Below the pieces are notes generated by a model. That model saw nothing but the letters and a program-made list of their open reading frames with translations. It made no database searches and had not been told where the DNA came from. Position numbers and translations under genes: made by a program. DNA of 64,000 bases from Marinomonas rhodophyticola (GTDB lineage: Bacteria > Pseudomonadota > Gammaproteobacteria > Pseudomonadales > Marinomonadaceae): positions 1 to 64,000 of the forward strand of contig NZ_JAPEUL010000001.1 of the NCBI RefSeq assembly GCF_026113935.1, given 5' to 3'. Positions 1-8,432 of the stretch are shown here, piece by piece; positions within the stretch are counted from its first letter, which is position 1, and each line of letters begins with the position of its first letter.

Positions 1-2
1 AG

Positions 3-632
3 GCGGGAACTCAGTTTGATACGGCGCCAGTTTGGGGACAATATTGGACCTTATATCGTCGCATTGCGGGTGGGTTAACCTTGGAACAACAGACCTTTTT
101 GTTCAAACAATTTAGCCAATATTATTCGCCCACAGGACAACGTTCACGGGATAAAATGAAAGACCTAACCACCAAGTCCAGCGATGATTTGATTCGTTTG
201 GTGGGGGCGTTGGAGGGGTTATCAAATGATGACAAAGTCACCACGATCGATTGGCTACTGAAGCGTTTACAGAAAACGTCTGAGCCGGATACAGCGTGGT
301 GGACGATAGGGCGAATAGCTTCCCGACACCTTCTTTGTGGTAAGCAAGAACAACGCATTGCAGAAGACAGTTTGTTTCCAATTTTAGAGGCGGTGCTTAA
401 AGAAGACTGGAAAAAACGAAAACAAGCAGGCTTAGCGGCGGTTTTGATGAGTCAAGTCAGTGTCGGTGAATCCGATAAACTTGTTGCTTTGCGCAAGAAA
501 GTGGCTAATAAACTCAAAAAAGACAAATGTCCCGCTCAATGGCTGGAGCGCTTAGAGAGTCAAATTGAGATTAATAGTGACGAGCTTAATGCATTAGTTG
601 GGGAGAGTTTGCCAATCGGGTTGCGTTTGTAG
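3..632 (+). CDS. Hsp70/DnaK-related protein, C-terminal end (5' end outside window)
   Basis: The reading frame is open from the first bases of the window, so this is the 3' part of a longer gene. About 209 residues are visible, without a start. The aromatic and basic stretch (GQYWTLYRRIAGGL) and the helical tail with TAWWTIGRIASRHLL match my memory of the C-terminal DUF3731 region of the DNA-K related family, an Hsp70-like ATPase followed by an alpha-helical domain. The ATPase domain would lie left of the window. The role in that family is presumed chaperone-like and its substrate is unknown. The gene converges on the siderophore importer, with a hairpin between them. An internal TTG near 81 is not a real start, since family-like sequence continues before it. 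Family assignment is moderately sure. Confidence 0.6.
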   Translation, partial: AGTQFDTAPVWGQYWTLYRRIAGGLTLEQQTFLFKQFSQYYSPTGQRSRDKMKDLTTKSSDDLIRLVGALEGLSNDDKVTTIDWLLKRLQKTSEPDTAWWTIGRIASRHLLCGKQEQRIAEDSLFPILEAVLKEDWKKRKQAGLAAVLMSQVSVGESDKLVALRKKVANKLKKDKCPAQWLERLESQIEINSDELNALVGESLPIGLRL

Positions 633-641
633 CCACAAAAT

Positions 642-685
642 AAGCAGATCTGATCCGGCCATATCTCACCAGATCAGACCTGCTT
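642..685. terminator. Hairpin between convergent genes
   Basis: The arms AAGCAG-A-TCTGATC and GATCAGA-C-CTGCTT pair over 13 bp with one A/C mismatch around a 16-nt loop. The hairpin lies between the stop of the Hsp70-like gene and the stop of the ABC ATPase gene, so it could terminate both. The T-run is short on either side. Confidence 0.5.
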
Positions 686-695
686 TCTGGCTGAT

Positions 696-1526
696 TTAGT
701 TCCTGACCCGCTTCATATTGATAAGAATGGGGCTGCCTGTCATAGGGTCTGGTATCAGGTCGCACTCAACGCCATACAATTCACGTACTAACTCTTTTGT
801 CATCACGTCTTTAGGGCTGCCTTGGGTGATGATTTCACCTTTCTTCATCGCAATAATATGATCGGAATATCGACAGGCACTGGGTAGGTCATGAACCACC
901 ATGGCGAGTGTTTTGCCTTGTCTCGATAGGTCTCTAATCAATTCAAAAACTTCAATTTGATGACCTAAATCCAATGCGGATGTAGGCTCATCCAGTAACA
1001 GCAAAGGAGTTTCTTGGGCAATCGACATGGCGATCCAAGCACGTTGTCGTTGTCCCCCTGATAAAGTGTCTAGTAGTCGGTCTTTTAATCCAATCAAGTC
1101 TGCTGCATGTAATGCGTATTGAATGGCTTCTTGATCGTCCATCGCCCACTGTTTTAAGAGGCTTTGGTGAGGGTGGCGACCAAAGCGAATCAGCTCTTCA
1201 ATGGTAATGCCATCCGGTGCGAGTGTGTCTTGTGGTAGTAAAGCAAGACGTCTAGCGACCTCTTTAGAAGGTAAGGTATGAATGTCTTTGCCATCGAGCA
1301 GTACTGCACCTGTGCTGGGTGAGTGCACACGTGATAGACCATTCAATAGGGTGGATTTGCCGCAGCCATTTGGTCCGACAATGGCCGTTACTTTGCCTTC
1401 TGGTAAGCTGACAGTTAAGTTCTCAATAATACCGACCTTACCATGTTTTAACGTCAGATTGTCGGCGCTAAGACGAGATTTCATGAGGTGTGTTGAAGCC
1501 TGCTGATGCAGAGACGTGACTGTCAT
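696..1526 (-). CDS. Iron-siderophore ABC transporter, ATP-binding protein (FecE/FepC type)
   Basis: This is the cytoplasmic ATPase that powers import of a ferric chelate through the two permeases encoded just upstream. The 276-residue protein has Walker A GPNGCGKS at about 51-58, Q-loop LLPQD near 96-100, signature LSGGQ at 155-159 and Walker B LLLLDEP at 175-181, with the switch histidine in MVVHDLP. The start is taken at 1526 because its ATGA overlaps the permease stop by 4 bp, the same coupling seen at the next junction. A longer frame to 1562 lacks this logic. Length and motif spacing are normal for the FecE/FepC/FhuC family. The transported siderophore cannot be told from sequence. Confidence 0.93.
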   Translation of the reverse strand: MTVTSLHQQASTHLMKSRLSADNLTLKHGKVGIIENLTVSLPEGKVTAIVGPNGCGKSTLLNGLSRVHSPSTGAVLLDGKDIHTLPSKEVARRLALLPQDTLAPDGITIEELIRFGRHPHQSLLKQWAMDDQEAIQYALHAADLIGLKDRLLDTLSGGQRQRAWIAMSIAQETPLLLLDEPTSALDLGHQIEVFELIRDLSRQGKTLAMVVHDLPSACRYSDHIIAMKKGEIITQGSPKDVMTKELVRELYGVECDLIPDPMTGSPILINMKRVRN

Positions 1527-2608
1527 AAGGAAGTCCTTGAAGTGCGTCGAATCAATATCCAAATTAAATAAGGGCCACCAACGACGGCGGTTACAATACC
1601 GACTGGCAGTTCAATTGGGGATAAAATCGTGCGGCCAAACAAATCGGCTAAAACCATCACTAGGGCACCTGTTAATGCAGAGCTGATGAGCGGAATGCCT
1701 CGATAACATGCCAGCACGCGGGCAATTTCTGGTCCGACCAGGGCGACTAGACCAACGGGTCCCGCCACGGCAACAGCCAATCCTGTGAGCGTTACGCACA
1801 AGACCAAAGCCAATATTCTTATGTGTTTTATGTTCGCTCCTAGCCCGGTAATCACTTGATCTGAAAAGGGCATTAAGGCGAATTGAGTGGAAAATAGTAG
1901 GCAAGCGATAAGACAAAGTGCGATACCAGCTCCCAAAAGATTCACCATGAAAGGGTCTCGAGCACTTAGGCTACCAACGGTCCAAGGGTAGGCACTGTTG
2001 GCCACATCAATACTGACTTGGCTTAATAGTAATTGCGTTACCGCGCCGGCAATAGCGCCAATGCCAATGCCGGCCACAATAAAGCGATAGCCCCGTGTGC
2101 CGCTGCCACCGGCTAGGCCAAACGCCAGTGCCGTTGCTGTTGCGGCGCCCGCTAGTGCCATAGCGGAGGGGGCTAAAGAAATACCCATCCCAACCACGGA
2201 AGAGACGGCAAAAGCCATGGCGGCGTTATCTATGCCAATAATGCCCGGTGTTGCGAGCCGATTACGAGCCATAGTTTGCATTAAACATCCTGCCAAACTA
2301 AACGCGGCCCCCGTAAAGAGCGCTGCCAGTAGACGTGGCAAACGTAAATCTTGCACGATGAACTGGCTCATGGCATTGCCGTGACCCAATAATACCGCAA
2401 TGACTTCTTTGGGCGATATTGGCATGGTGCCAATGGCAAGGCTTGCGATACAAGCGCAAGACAATACCATCAGCAACCAAGTATTTCGGACAATGGCGTG
2501 TTTTTCGATCAGAATCGTCTTATGACGACCTAGAGACAGCAGGTGGTGCCCGCTCGGAGCTGATACAGTGTCTGCTTGCTTAGTAATAGAAAGACTTTGA
2601 TTTATCAT
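1523..2608 (-). CDS. Iron-siderophore ABC transporter permease (FecCD family), second subunit
   Basis: This 361-residue inner-membrane permease of the FecCD/BtuC family should have about 10 helices. Visible marks are the LPRLLAALFTGAAFSLAGCLMQ block near 100-120, a GLVALVGPEIAR segment that resembles the coupling region contacting the ATPase, and the C-terminal PIELPVGIVTAVVGGPYLIWIL. The start at 2608 gives the ATGA overlap with the preceding permease. Upstream codons in this frame are the overlapping gene read out of frame. The two permeases probably form a heterodimer, as FecC and FecD do. The cytoplasmic N-terminus of about 55 residues before the first helix is rather long. Confidence 0.9.
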   Translation of the reverse strand: MINQSLSITKQADTVSAPSGHHLLSLGRHKTILIEKHAIVRNTWLLMVLSCACIASLAIGTMPISPKEVIAVLLGHGNAMSQFIVQDLRLPRLLAALFTGAAFSLAGCLMQTMARNRLATPGIIGIDNAAMAFAVSSVVGMGISLAPSAMALAGAATATALAFGLAGGSGTRGYRFIVAGIGIGAIAGAVTQLLLSQVSIDVANSAYPWTVGSLSARDPFMVNLLGAGIALCLIACLLFSTQFALMPFSDQVITGLGANIKHIRILALVLCVTLTGLAVAVAGPVGLVALVGPEIARVLACYRGIPLISSALTGALVMVLADLFGRTILSPIELPVGIVTAVVGGPYLIWILIRRTSRTSL

Positions 2609-3624
2609 AAAGTAGGCATTCTTCGAGATCGTACAATCAATAAGAGTACTGGCGCACCAATAATTGCGGTGAGAACGCCCAAAGGCATTTCCGCAGGTTG
2701 AGCCACGAGGCGGGAAACCACGTCTGCGGCAATTACAACGATCGGTCCGAGTGGCAAGCATAGCCACAAGGTACGACGAATATCGGGGCCTACCAAGGCC
2801 CGCGCGGCAAAAGGAACCACGAGACCAATAAACGCTACTGGCCCTGCGATGGCGGTGGCGCCGCCAACCAATAAGGCAACGGCGACGATAACCACGGCCC
2901 GAATCCGCTTTGGCTTATGGCCAAGACCAATGGCGACACGTTCACCAAGGGCTAATGAGGCGAGCGGTTTGGCAACATACAGAATACATAATAATGCAAT
3001 CATCATTGAGGGTAATACGGACGTGAGTGTGTTGATATCTCGTCCTGCCACACTGCCCGTTACCCAAAAACGAATTTCGTCCGCGGCTCTTTGATCAAAC
3101 AAAAGTATTAAAGAGGTGATCGCAAAGAGTAGGCTTGATAAAGCCGCCCCAGCGAGCACTAAGCGGATTGGATCATTCTGCTGTCCTTGCATTCGAGCAA
3201 CACTAAGAACACACAAACAGCCAAGTAAGGCACCGAATTGCGCAACACCGACAGTGAGTGTGGCCGTGCTGGCACCCAGTACCAAGGTGAGAGCAACGGC
3301 AAATGAACTGCCAGCACTGACACCGAGTAAGCCGGGTTCTGCCAGCGGGTTACGCGCCACGGATTGCATTAGTGCGCCAGCAATCCCCAGTGTTAGTCCA
3401 ACGAACAGGCCAACAAGGGTTCTCGTAAGGCGCAAATGGAATACAGTGAACTCCGCGTCTGCAGAGCCATTGCCGAGTAACGTTTGTAAGGATGTTTGAG
3501 GTGAAAGCGCCCCTGCACCCAGCAACAAACTTAACAAACAGCACAGTGCCAGTACGAAAAGTGCTGACACAAAAACACCAGATAATGGTCGTTGTGCAGG
3601 CGCGATATGAAACCAATTAGTCAT
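2605..3624 (-). CDS. Iron-siderophore ABC transporter permease (FecCD family), first subunit
   Basis: This 339-residue polytopic permease is homologous to its downstream neighbour. It shows the family block LRLTRTLVGLFVGLTLGIAG followed by MQSVARNPLAEPGLLGVSAG, the FIGLVVPFAAR coupling segment and the C-terminal PAEMPLGVLTAIIGAPVLLL. It begins 5 bp after the binding-protein gene and overlaps the next permease by 4 bp, so the four genes form one operon in the order binding protein, permease, permease, ATPase. That is the order of fecBCDE and of vibrioferrin-type pvuBCDE loci. No outer-membrane receptor gene is visible in the window. Confidence 0.9.
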   Translation of the reverse strand: MTNWFHIAPAQRPLSGVFVSALFVLALCCLLSLLLGAGALSPQTSLQTLLGNGSADAEFTVFHLRLTRTLVGLFVGLTLGIAGALMQSVARNPLAEPGLLGVSAGSSFAVALTLVLGASTATLTVGVAQFGALLGCLCVLSVARMQGQQNDPIRLVLAGAALSSLLFAITSLILLFDQRAADEIRFWVTGSVAGRDINTLTSVLPSMMIALLCILYVAKPLASLALGERVAIGLGHKPKRIRAVVIVAVALLVGGATAIAGPVAFIGLVVPFAARALVGPDIRRTLWLCLPLGPIVVIAADVVSRLVAQPAEMPLGVLTAIIGAPVLLLIVRSRRMPTL

Positions 3625-3629
3625 CTAGG

Positions 3630-4568
3630 TTATTTAATCTTACGGTCAATCATTGCTTCAATGTCATCCAAGATAGCATGGGCAGCCAACGGGCCTGCTG
3701 CACTTGTCCATAACTGGCCATTTACTAAGAAAACCTTGTCTTCTTTTACCACGTTGAGGCGTGAAAAGGAGGGAGAGGTCTTGGCGGCTTCCAGCGCGTC
3801 TTTCCCTTCTGTATTTAGCGTTGCTAAAAATAGCCAGTCACTGTCGACTTTGGTTAAGTTTTCTAAGCTAAGTGGACTGCTGTGAGGGCGTCCTTCTTTG
3901 ATCACACCGGCATCATTGATATTAAATCCCGTGGCAGCAAGTACATCCGTAGCGAAAATTTGCGATGACATAACAATTGGGCCTTGGGGCATCCAGCGTG
4001 CCAGTGTTGCGGAACGTTTGTCTTCAGGTAGCTTGGCGGTGATGATGGATTTCAACGCGTTTTCACGTTCTTTGATGTCATTCAGAACGATATCCATGGC
4101 TTCGCTTTTGTTGAGTGCTTGTGCATAAACTTTGGCTATGGTGATCCAGCTATCGGATACCATTCCAGGGGAAATAGGGACGATGGTCGGCGCAATTTTG
4201 GATAAGATATTGTATTGATCCTGAGGCAAGCTTGCAGATGCTAGAATAAGATCTGGACGTTGTGCGGCAATGGCTTCAAGGTTATTTTGGCGAGATGTGC
4301 CGACTATGCTGACGCCTGATGCACGTTCTTGAATGTATTCTGCCACGGAATCTCCGCCACGTGTCGCAACAGCACCTAGCGGTTTGATGCCCAACGCAAT
4401 CGCACTATCCAGTGCATCCTCAGACAATGCCACCACACGCTTTACATTGTCATTTACTTGAACGTTCCCATATTTGGTCGCAAGGGTTATGTCATCGGCA
4501 AAAACAGAAAAAGAATAGGTAACACAGGCACAAAGTAAGAGTTTCTTAAAAGAAGGGCGCTTGAACAT
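3630..4568 (-). CDS. Iron-siderophore ABC transporter periplasmic substrate-binding protein (FecB-like)
   Basis: The 312-residue precursor has a signal peptide (KKLLLCACVTYSFSVFA, likely cut before DD near residue 25) and no lipobox cysteine, so it should be a soluble periplasmic protein. The fold is the TroA/FecB type: RVVALSEDALDSAIALGIKP, then RPDLILAS and a long linking helix. It would pick up the ferric siderophore after outer-membrane uptake and deliver it to the permease pair. It is the first gene of the operon, and a Fur-like box lies about 100 bp upstream, in line with iron repression. Ferric citrate, vibrioferrin or another carboxylate siderophore are all possible ligands. Confidence 0.88.
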   Translation of the reverse strand: MFKRPSFKKLLLCACVTYSFSVFADDITLATKYGNVQVNDNVKRVVALSEDALDSAIALGIKPLGAVATRGGDSVAEYIQERASGVSIVGTSRQNNLEAIAAQRPDLILASASLPQDQYNILSKIAPTIVPISPGMVSDSWITIAKVYAQALNKSEAMDIVLNDIKERENALKSIITAKLPEDKRSATLARWMPQGPIVMSSQIFATDVLAATGFNINDAGVIKEGRPHSSPLSLENLTKVDSDWLFLATLNTEGKDALEAAKTSPSFSRLNVVKEDKVFLVNGQLWTSAAGPLAAHAILDDIEAMIDRKIK

Positions 4569-4668
4569 AATAGGGTTCCTTTTACTTGAATAACTACAGC
4601 GACGTTTTATTGAGGGGACAGGGTGTGCATCAAGTCATCCTAAACGCGTTGGTAGGCGAATAAACGAC

Positions 4669-4687
4669 GCTAATGATAACGCTTCTT
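4669..4687 (-). promoter_or_regulatory. Candidate Fur box
   Basis: GCTAATGATAACGCTTCTT agrees with the 19-bp Fur consensus at 13 of 19 positions by my hand count, including the unbroken block TAATGATAA. It sits 101 bp upstream of the ATG of the siderophore-binding protein. Iron control of such an operon is expected from the family. The site itself is a pattern match only. Confidence 0.5.
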
Positions 4688-4790
4688 ATTTTTCTTGGTA
4701 ATAGGTAACTATTAATAAAACATCACGATATGTGCAACATAGTGTTCTAAAACTCGTGTCGTCATTGAGTGGTTTGAACAATAGGTATTA

Positions 4791-5660
4791 TTAATCTAAC
4801 GAAAAACCAAACAAACGAATGCCTGCTTTGTATGCAATTTCTTCTGGCGCGGATTGCAGTCCTGCAATTAAGTTTAGATAAGTTGTCATTTTGTGAGCGA
4901 TGAGATTTTGTTCGTTTGATATAGAAGTGGTGAATTTAGTGGCTCTTAGCATACTTTTTATGCCATTTGTTTGGGTGAATGTTTTGCCGCCAAGCAGAAT
5001 AACTTCTTCGCCCATATGCCAGAAAATATCTAAGTCTTTAATTTGCATTGGGCTGATGGGTGGAACCAGTGGAACAATATCGTTTGGTGTGACAACTCGC
5101 GTCAGTGGTAGGCTGCTAAACATTTTGGCGCCTGTGGCATTCGTCACTTTAGGTTGACCAAAGGTAATGACTTGTTCAACAGCAAAGCCGTCTTTTTCTA
5201 AGTACATGGCAAGAATGACCGCAATAGCGCCACCTAAACTGTGTCCTGTTAGATGGATGGGGTGTTCTTTGCTAAGAAAAGGCTGGATATCTTCGTAAAC
5301 CGCCTTTGCTGCAGATCCAAAGCCCTGATGCAGCTTTATATTCAATAGGCTGTCTGGTTGTAATTCTAGGTCCAAATCCAACATGGCATTTTCTAAATTT
5401 GCCGTACCTCTAATGGCAATGGTCTGAACGCCATTGGCACGACTCAAAAAGTAGCTTACTTGAGAGAAAGGAATAATAGACTGATGAAGTAATGATTGGC
5501 CTTGTTCTTCGAGTCGTTGTTCGAGTGTATCGGCTTCTAGGTAGGTATCTTCTGCGAATTGGGCTTGGGCTTTTATGGCGACAAAATCAGGGGCAGCCAT
5601 GAGCGGCTGAAAAGACACGGTAAGGATAAGCAATAGACAGAGAAGCGCATTTTTTAACAT
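4791..5660 (-). CDS. Secreted class 3 lipase (alpha/beta hydrolase)
   Basis: The 289-residue protein has a clear signal peptide (LLCLLLILTVSFQPLMAA, cut near residue 22-23). The nucleophile elbow GHSLGGA places Ser141, with Asp194 in TPNDIVPLVP and His256 in LIAHKMTTY completing a plausible Lipase_3 triad. The oxyanion-side segment IAIRGTANLENAMLD matches the usual position of that motif. It probably hydrolyses acylglycerols or phospholipids in the periplasm or outside the cell. No dedicated chaperone or secretion gene is adjacent. A 51-residue gene lies upstream on the same strand, separated by a perfect palindrome. Confidence 0.85.
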   Translation of the reverse strand: MLKNALLCLLLILTVSFQPLMAAPDFVAIKAQAQFAEDTYLEADTLEQRLEEQGQSLLHQSIIPFSQVSYFLSRANGVQTIAIRGTANLENAMLDLDLELQPDSLLNIKLHQGFGSAAKAVYEDIQPFLSKEHPIHLTGHSLGGAIAVILAMYLEKDGFAVEQVITFGQPKVTNATGAKMFSSLPLTRVVTPNDIVPLVPPISPMQIKDLDIFWHMGEEVILLGGKTFTQTNGIKSMLRATKFTTSISNEQNLIAHKMTTYLNLIAGLQSAPEEIAYKAGIRLFGFSLD

Positions 5661-5747
5661 TAGGGGATTTGAGCACCATAATAAAAGGAAGGCGCAGGGT
5701 ACTAAAAATTGGTTATGTCGAACAGTAGTTTCTTGTGCGCTGAAACT

Positions 5748-5776
5748 TTTGGTAAGTCATGTCATGACTTACCAAA
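5748..5776. repeat. Perfect 29-bp palindrome between the lipase and a small gene
   Basis: Arms TTTGGTAAGTCATG and CATGACTTACCAAA pair exactly across a single T. It lies 88 bp upstream of the lipase start and 27 bp beyond the stop of the 51-residue gene. Neither strand has a T-run after it, which argues against a simple intrinsic terminator. It could be an operator or an RNA processing stem. Confidence 0.6.
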
Positions 5777-5803
5777 GCATCAAAGAGGAAGGGATGCAAG
5801 CAA

Positions 5804-5959
5804 CTATAAGTCGCAACCACTCCAATCAATCCGTCTAACGCCTTCTATTTTTAGTGTGGGTAAATTCTTAAATGTGTCTTTCATCATATAGACAGCGTAA
5901 GCACGAGATAAGGCTTTTTTTACGGTTTTTAAGGTGATTTTTTTCGTTGTTGTTGCCAT
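5804..5959 (-). CDS. Small basic protein of 51 residues, function unknown
   Basis: An open frame of 51 codons starts at an ATG 8 bases after an AGAGGAA ribosome site and ends in TAG. The product begins MATTTKKITLKTVKKALSRA, followed by AYAVYMMKDTFKNLP and a tail ending WSGCDL. It is lysine-rich and could form an amphipathic helix in its first half. I do not recognise a family. Support comes from the strong ribosome site, codons like those of the neighbours and an isolated position in a 665-bp gap. It could be co-transcribed with the lipase, with the palindrome between them. Whether it is translated is unproven. Confidence 0.5.
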   Translation of the reverse strand: MATTTKKITLKTVKKALSRAYAVYMMKDTFKNLPTLKIEGVRRIDWSGCDL

Positions 5960-6325
5960 GACAATTTCCTCTTAGGATGATGAATATCGCGATCATAAGC
6001 GGATGAAATTTGCTCAACAAACGACATATTTTCACTTTATTGATGAAATAAAATCACCATTTTTAAATGCTGTCTTTTAGGTCGGAAAAGGTTTAAAACG
6101 TCAAAAAATAACTTTTTTTATGCATAATTTTGCCATAAAGACGCTCAATTAAGAGAGTTTTCTGTGCGCAGCTGACGACAGTTTTGACCGATTGGACATA
6201 TAAGTTGAAACACATCAAACATTACAAGTTTTGCCTAGCGGTTTTTAGGCGATTGTTGAAATATCACTTAGCTTTATCATCATCTTATTGTATTAATAGT
6301 AGACAATTGAATGTGCGAGGCAAAA
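5960..6325. other. AT-rich intergenic region of 366 bp
   Basis: This spacer separates the leftward 51-residue gene from the rightward alanyl-tRNA editing gene, so it must hold both promoters. I see A/T runs near 6105-6120, but no convincing gene, RNA or repeat. Confidence 0.4.
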
Positions 6326-6963
6326 ATGACCATAAAGCAATTTTGGGTGGACCCATATCAAACTGAGTTGATGACAAGCATTACATACATTGAGCAAAAC
6401 CAAGTAATGTTGGCAGAAACTATTTTCTATGCTGAGTCCGGTGGGCAGGAAAGCGACTCAGGCAGTATTGGTGGTGTTGATGTGGTTAAGGCCGAAAAGG
6501 TAGGTAGATCTATTCTTTATACCTTGGCCACACAGCCAGATTTTTGTGTTGGGCAAGCGGTGTTGGTTAAGATAGATTGGCCTCGTCGATACAGCCTAAT
6601 GCGTTTACATTTTGCCGCAGAAGTTGTTTTGGAGCTGTTTTATAAATCTTTGCCTACCTTAGAAAAAATGGGCGCGCATATTTCTGAAAATAAAAGTCGT
6701 ATCGACTTTGAGTGGCCAGAAAGTATTTCACCTCTTTTAGCGGACATTCAAGCTCGGACCAGTCATTGATTGACGCAGACTTGCCAATTGAAAAAGATTT
6801 TTCAGATCAACCCGAAGAGCGTCGTTATTGGAAGGTTGATGGTTTTGCTCAAGTGCCTTGTGGTGGTACCCACGTGAAAAGTACGGCCGAATTAGGGGTT
6901 ATTAAACTAAAACGAAAAAATGTTGGTAAGGGAAAAGAGCGAGTGGAAATTTATCTTTCTTAG
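6326..6963 (+). CDS. Alanyl-tRNA editing protein (AlaX-like), frame broken near 6756
   Basis: This is a free-standing homologue of the AlaRS editing domain, expected to hydrolyse mischarged Ser-tRNA(Ala) or Gly-tRNA(Ala). The first part has the AlaX start (WVDPYQTEL..AESGGQESDSGSIGG) and RLHFAAEVVLE at the place of the zinc-binding HxxxH, so the second ligand would be Glu. The second part carries PCGGTHVKS, the conserved CxxxH zinc half. Between 6750 and 6762 the frame moves by one missing base (GG or CC run), and restoring it joins DIQAR to QSLIDADLPIEK. I read this as a sequencing error. Start 6326 follows GAGG. Total length would be about 212 residues. Confidence 0.8.
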
Positions 6964-7072
6964 ATAAAGCGAAAAGATGAGATTTAATTGTGCATCAGCG
7001 TGCTGGTGGTTGTTCTTGTTGCCTAGGCTCAATAGAATCAAAAGCAAATTTATAAAAAGTAAGAAGGTTTGT

Positions 7073-7537
7073 ATGAAAAAAGTACTTCTTAAAAAATTGC
7101 AGTCTCTTACGGCGATTCTGGTGTTGAATGCGTTGCCCGTTAGTTTTGCTCAAGCAAGTGTCGGTTATGAAGCAGAAGCGCTTAAAGCTAGAGTGTTTAC
7201 TGAAGAGCGAAAAAATACGCTGAGTAGCACAAGGTCTCCTAGCAAAGATCTTAAGCAATTGTATTTAGATAATGCTCTGGTTTATGTTCAAAAGCGAACC
7301 GAACAACCAATAAGCTACCAACACCAAATGGCTCTAGCGTTAGTCGAAGAAGCGTATCAGGATGATTTTGACACTTTGCTTGATCATTATGAGCATGAGT
7401 TGGCTCAGCTTTCTCAAGGCAATGATGTTGATTTGATCGAGGCGACAAAACGCAATGTGGAAGATCAATTTTTGGCATTAAAAGCAATGCGTGATGCGAA
7501 AATTGTGGAGTTTAACCAGCAGTTTCACCTTAGTTAA
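7073..7537 (+). CDS. Exported protein of unknown function (154 residues)
   Basis: The start at 7073 follows an AGAAGG site. The N-terminus is a signal peptide (KKVLLKKLQSLTAILVLNAL, then PVSFAQA), cut about residue 26. The mature part is mostly predicted helix, acidic, with DNALVYVQKRTEQPISYQHQ and EDQFLALKAMRDAKIVEF. No cysteines or metal motifs are seen, and I do not recognise a family. It lies 30 bp upstream of the HExxH protein on the same strand, so the two may form an operon, but no functional link can be shown from sequence. Confidence 0.6.
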   Translation: MKKVLLKKLQSLTAILVLNALPVSFAQASVGYEAEALKARVFTEERKNTLSSTRSPSKDLKQLYLDNALVYVQKRTEQPISYQHQMALALVEEAYQDDFDTLLDHYEHELAQLSQGNDVDLIEATKRNVEDQFLALKAMRDAKIVEFNQQFHLS

Positions 7538-7567
7538 TCTGGTAGTTATGAGCCTGTTTATTCTTCT

Positions 7568-8302
7568 ATGAATTTTGTATTGATCCGCCGCCAATTTGAT
7601 TTCCGTGGTATTGAAATGGGGCGTTGGGTAACTCCGCAAGAAAGAGACAGAGCGGCGGTGAATTTTTATCGTGCCCTAGAAGACTTGATGGATGTGTTGC
7701 ATGGACCAGAACATTTAATCTCGTTGCGTGGCACTTTAGGTCTTCAATATGGCAAAGGTGGCAGGCCAGGTGTTGCGGCGCATTATGTACCATCTACAAG
7801 ACAGTTATCTCTCGCGAAAAATGCAGGTGCTGGCAGTCTGGCGCACGAATGGTTTCACGCTTTCGACCACTATATGGGCGAAAAAATGTTTCAGCACACC
7901 TTGCCTTCACAATTCGCCTCTGAAAGATGGTTGAATAATGCCACCATTCGCTTGTCTAAAAATGATCGGCCCCATCCTTTAAACGGCTTACTGGCTGATT
8001 GTTTTAAAGCCATAATGTTAAATGAGCTTGGTGATGAGCCGAGTGAGTTGTTTCAAGCATCCCGCCTTGCAGATCAAAAGCTAAAAATACTCTACTACGC
8101 CAAACCAGAAGAGATGTCAGCAAGAGCCTTCGAAGCCTTCGTTGAAGACACAAAACCTACCAGTGCCTTTTTAGTAAAAGGAAGCCGCTATTCTGAAGAA
8201 GCCAAAATGGGTCTATACCCTCAAGGCGAAGAGCGACATCGAATTAATCAAGCCTTTTATCATTATTTCAGTCTGCTTGGTCGTGGGTTGAGCAAAGAGT
8301 AA
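7568..8302 (+). CDS. CLCA_X / LPD1-like protein with HExxH metallopeptidase-like motif
   Basis: The 244-residue protein has the pattern QFDFRGIEMGRW, then GLQYGKGGRPGVAAHY, LAKNAGAGSLAHEWFHAFDH (HEWFH at 93-97) and SARAFEAFVED. I associate it with the large polyvalent protein-associated domain LPD1, otherwise found in giant mobile-element polyproteins, and with stand-alone chromosomal proteins named CLCA_X family. The motif suggests a zinc peptidase with a third ligand in the later acidic helix, but activity is unproven. No signal peptide is visible. The ATG at 7568 is the only in-frame ATG after the upstream stop and has a poor ribosome site, so the true start is uncertain. A strong terminator follows. 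Confidence 0.7.
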   Translation: MNFVLIRRQFDFRGIEMGRWVTPQERDRAAVNFYRALEDLMDVLHGPEHLISLRGTLGLQYGKGGRPGVAAHYVPSTRQLSLAKNAGAGSLAHEWFHAFDHYMGEKMFQHTLPSQFASERWLNNATIRLSKNDRPHPLNGLLADCFKAIMLNELGDEPSELFQASRLADQKLKILYYAKPEEMSARAFEAFVEDTKPTSAFLVKGSRYSEEAKMGLYPQGEERHRINQAFYHYFSLLGRGLSKE

Positions 8303-8432
8303 TTGTCTTTTAATGTGCATTACGCATTCACGATTCACGAGACGTAAGTTGGTATTCTATTTAATAATTTAAATATTATTTTTATTAAAATTACTTTTTT
8401 GGTTTCATTGGGTTGGTGGAAAATCATCGAAT

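Noticed and set aside
5709..5891. Rightward 60-residue frame over the palindrome
   Set aside because: No ribosome site and opposite to a better supported leftward 51-residue gene.
6184..6366. Rightward 60-residue frame before the AlaX gene
   Set aside because: No ribosome site and it overlaps the supported start of the AlaX gene.
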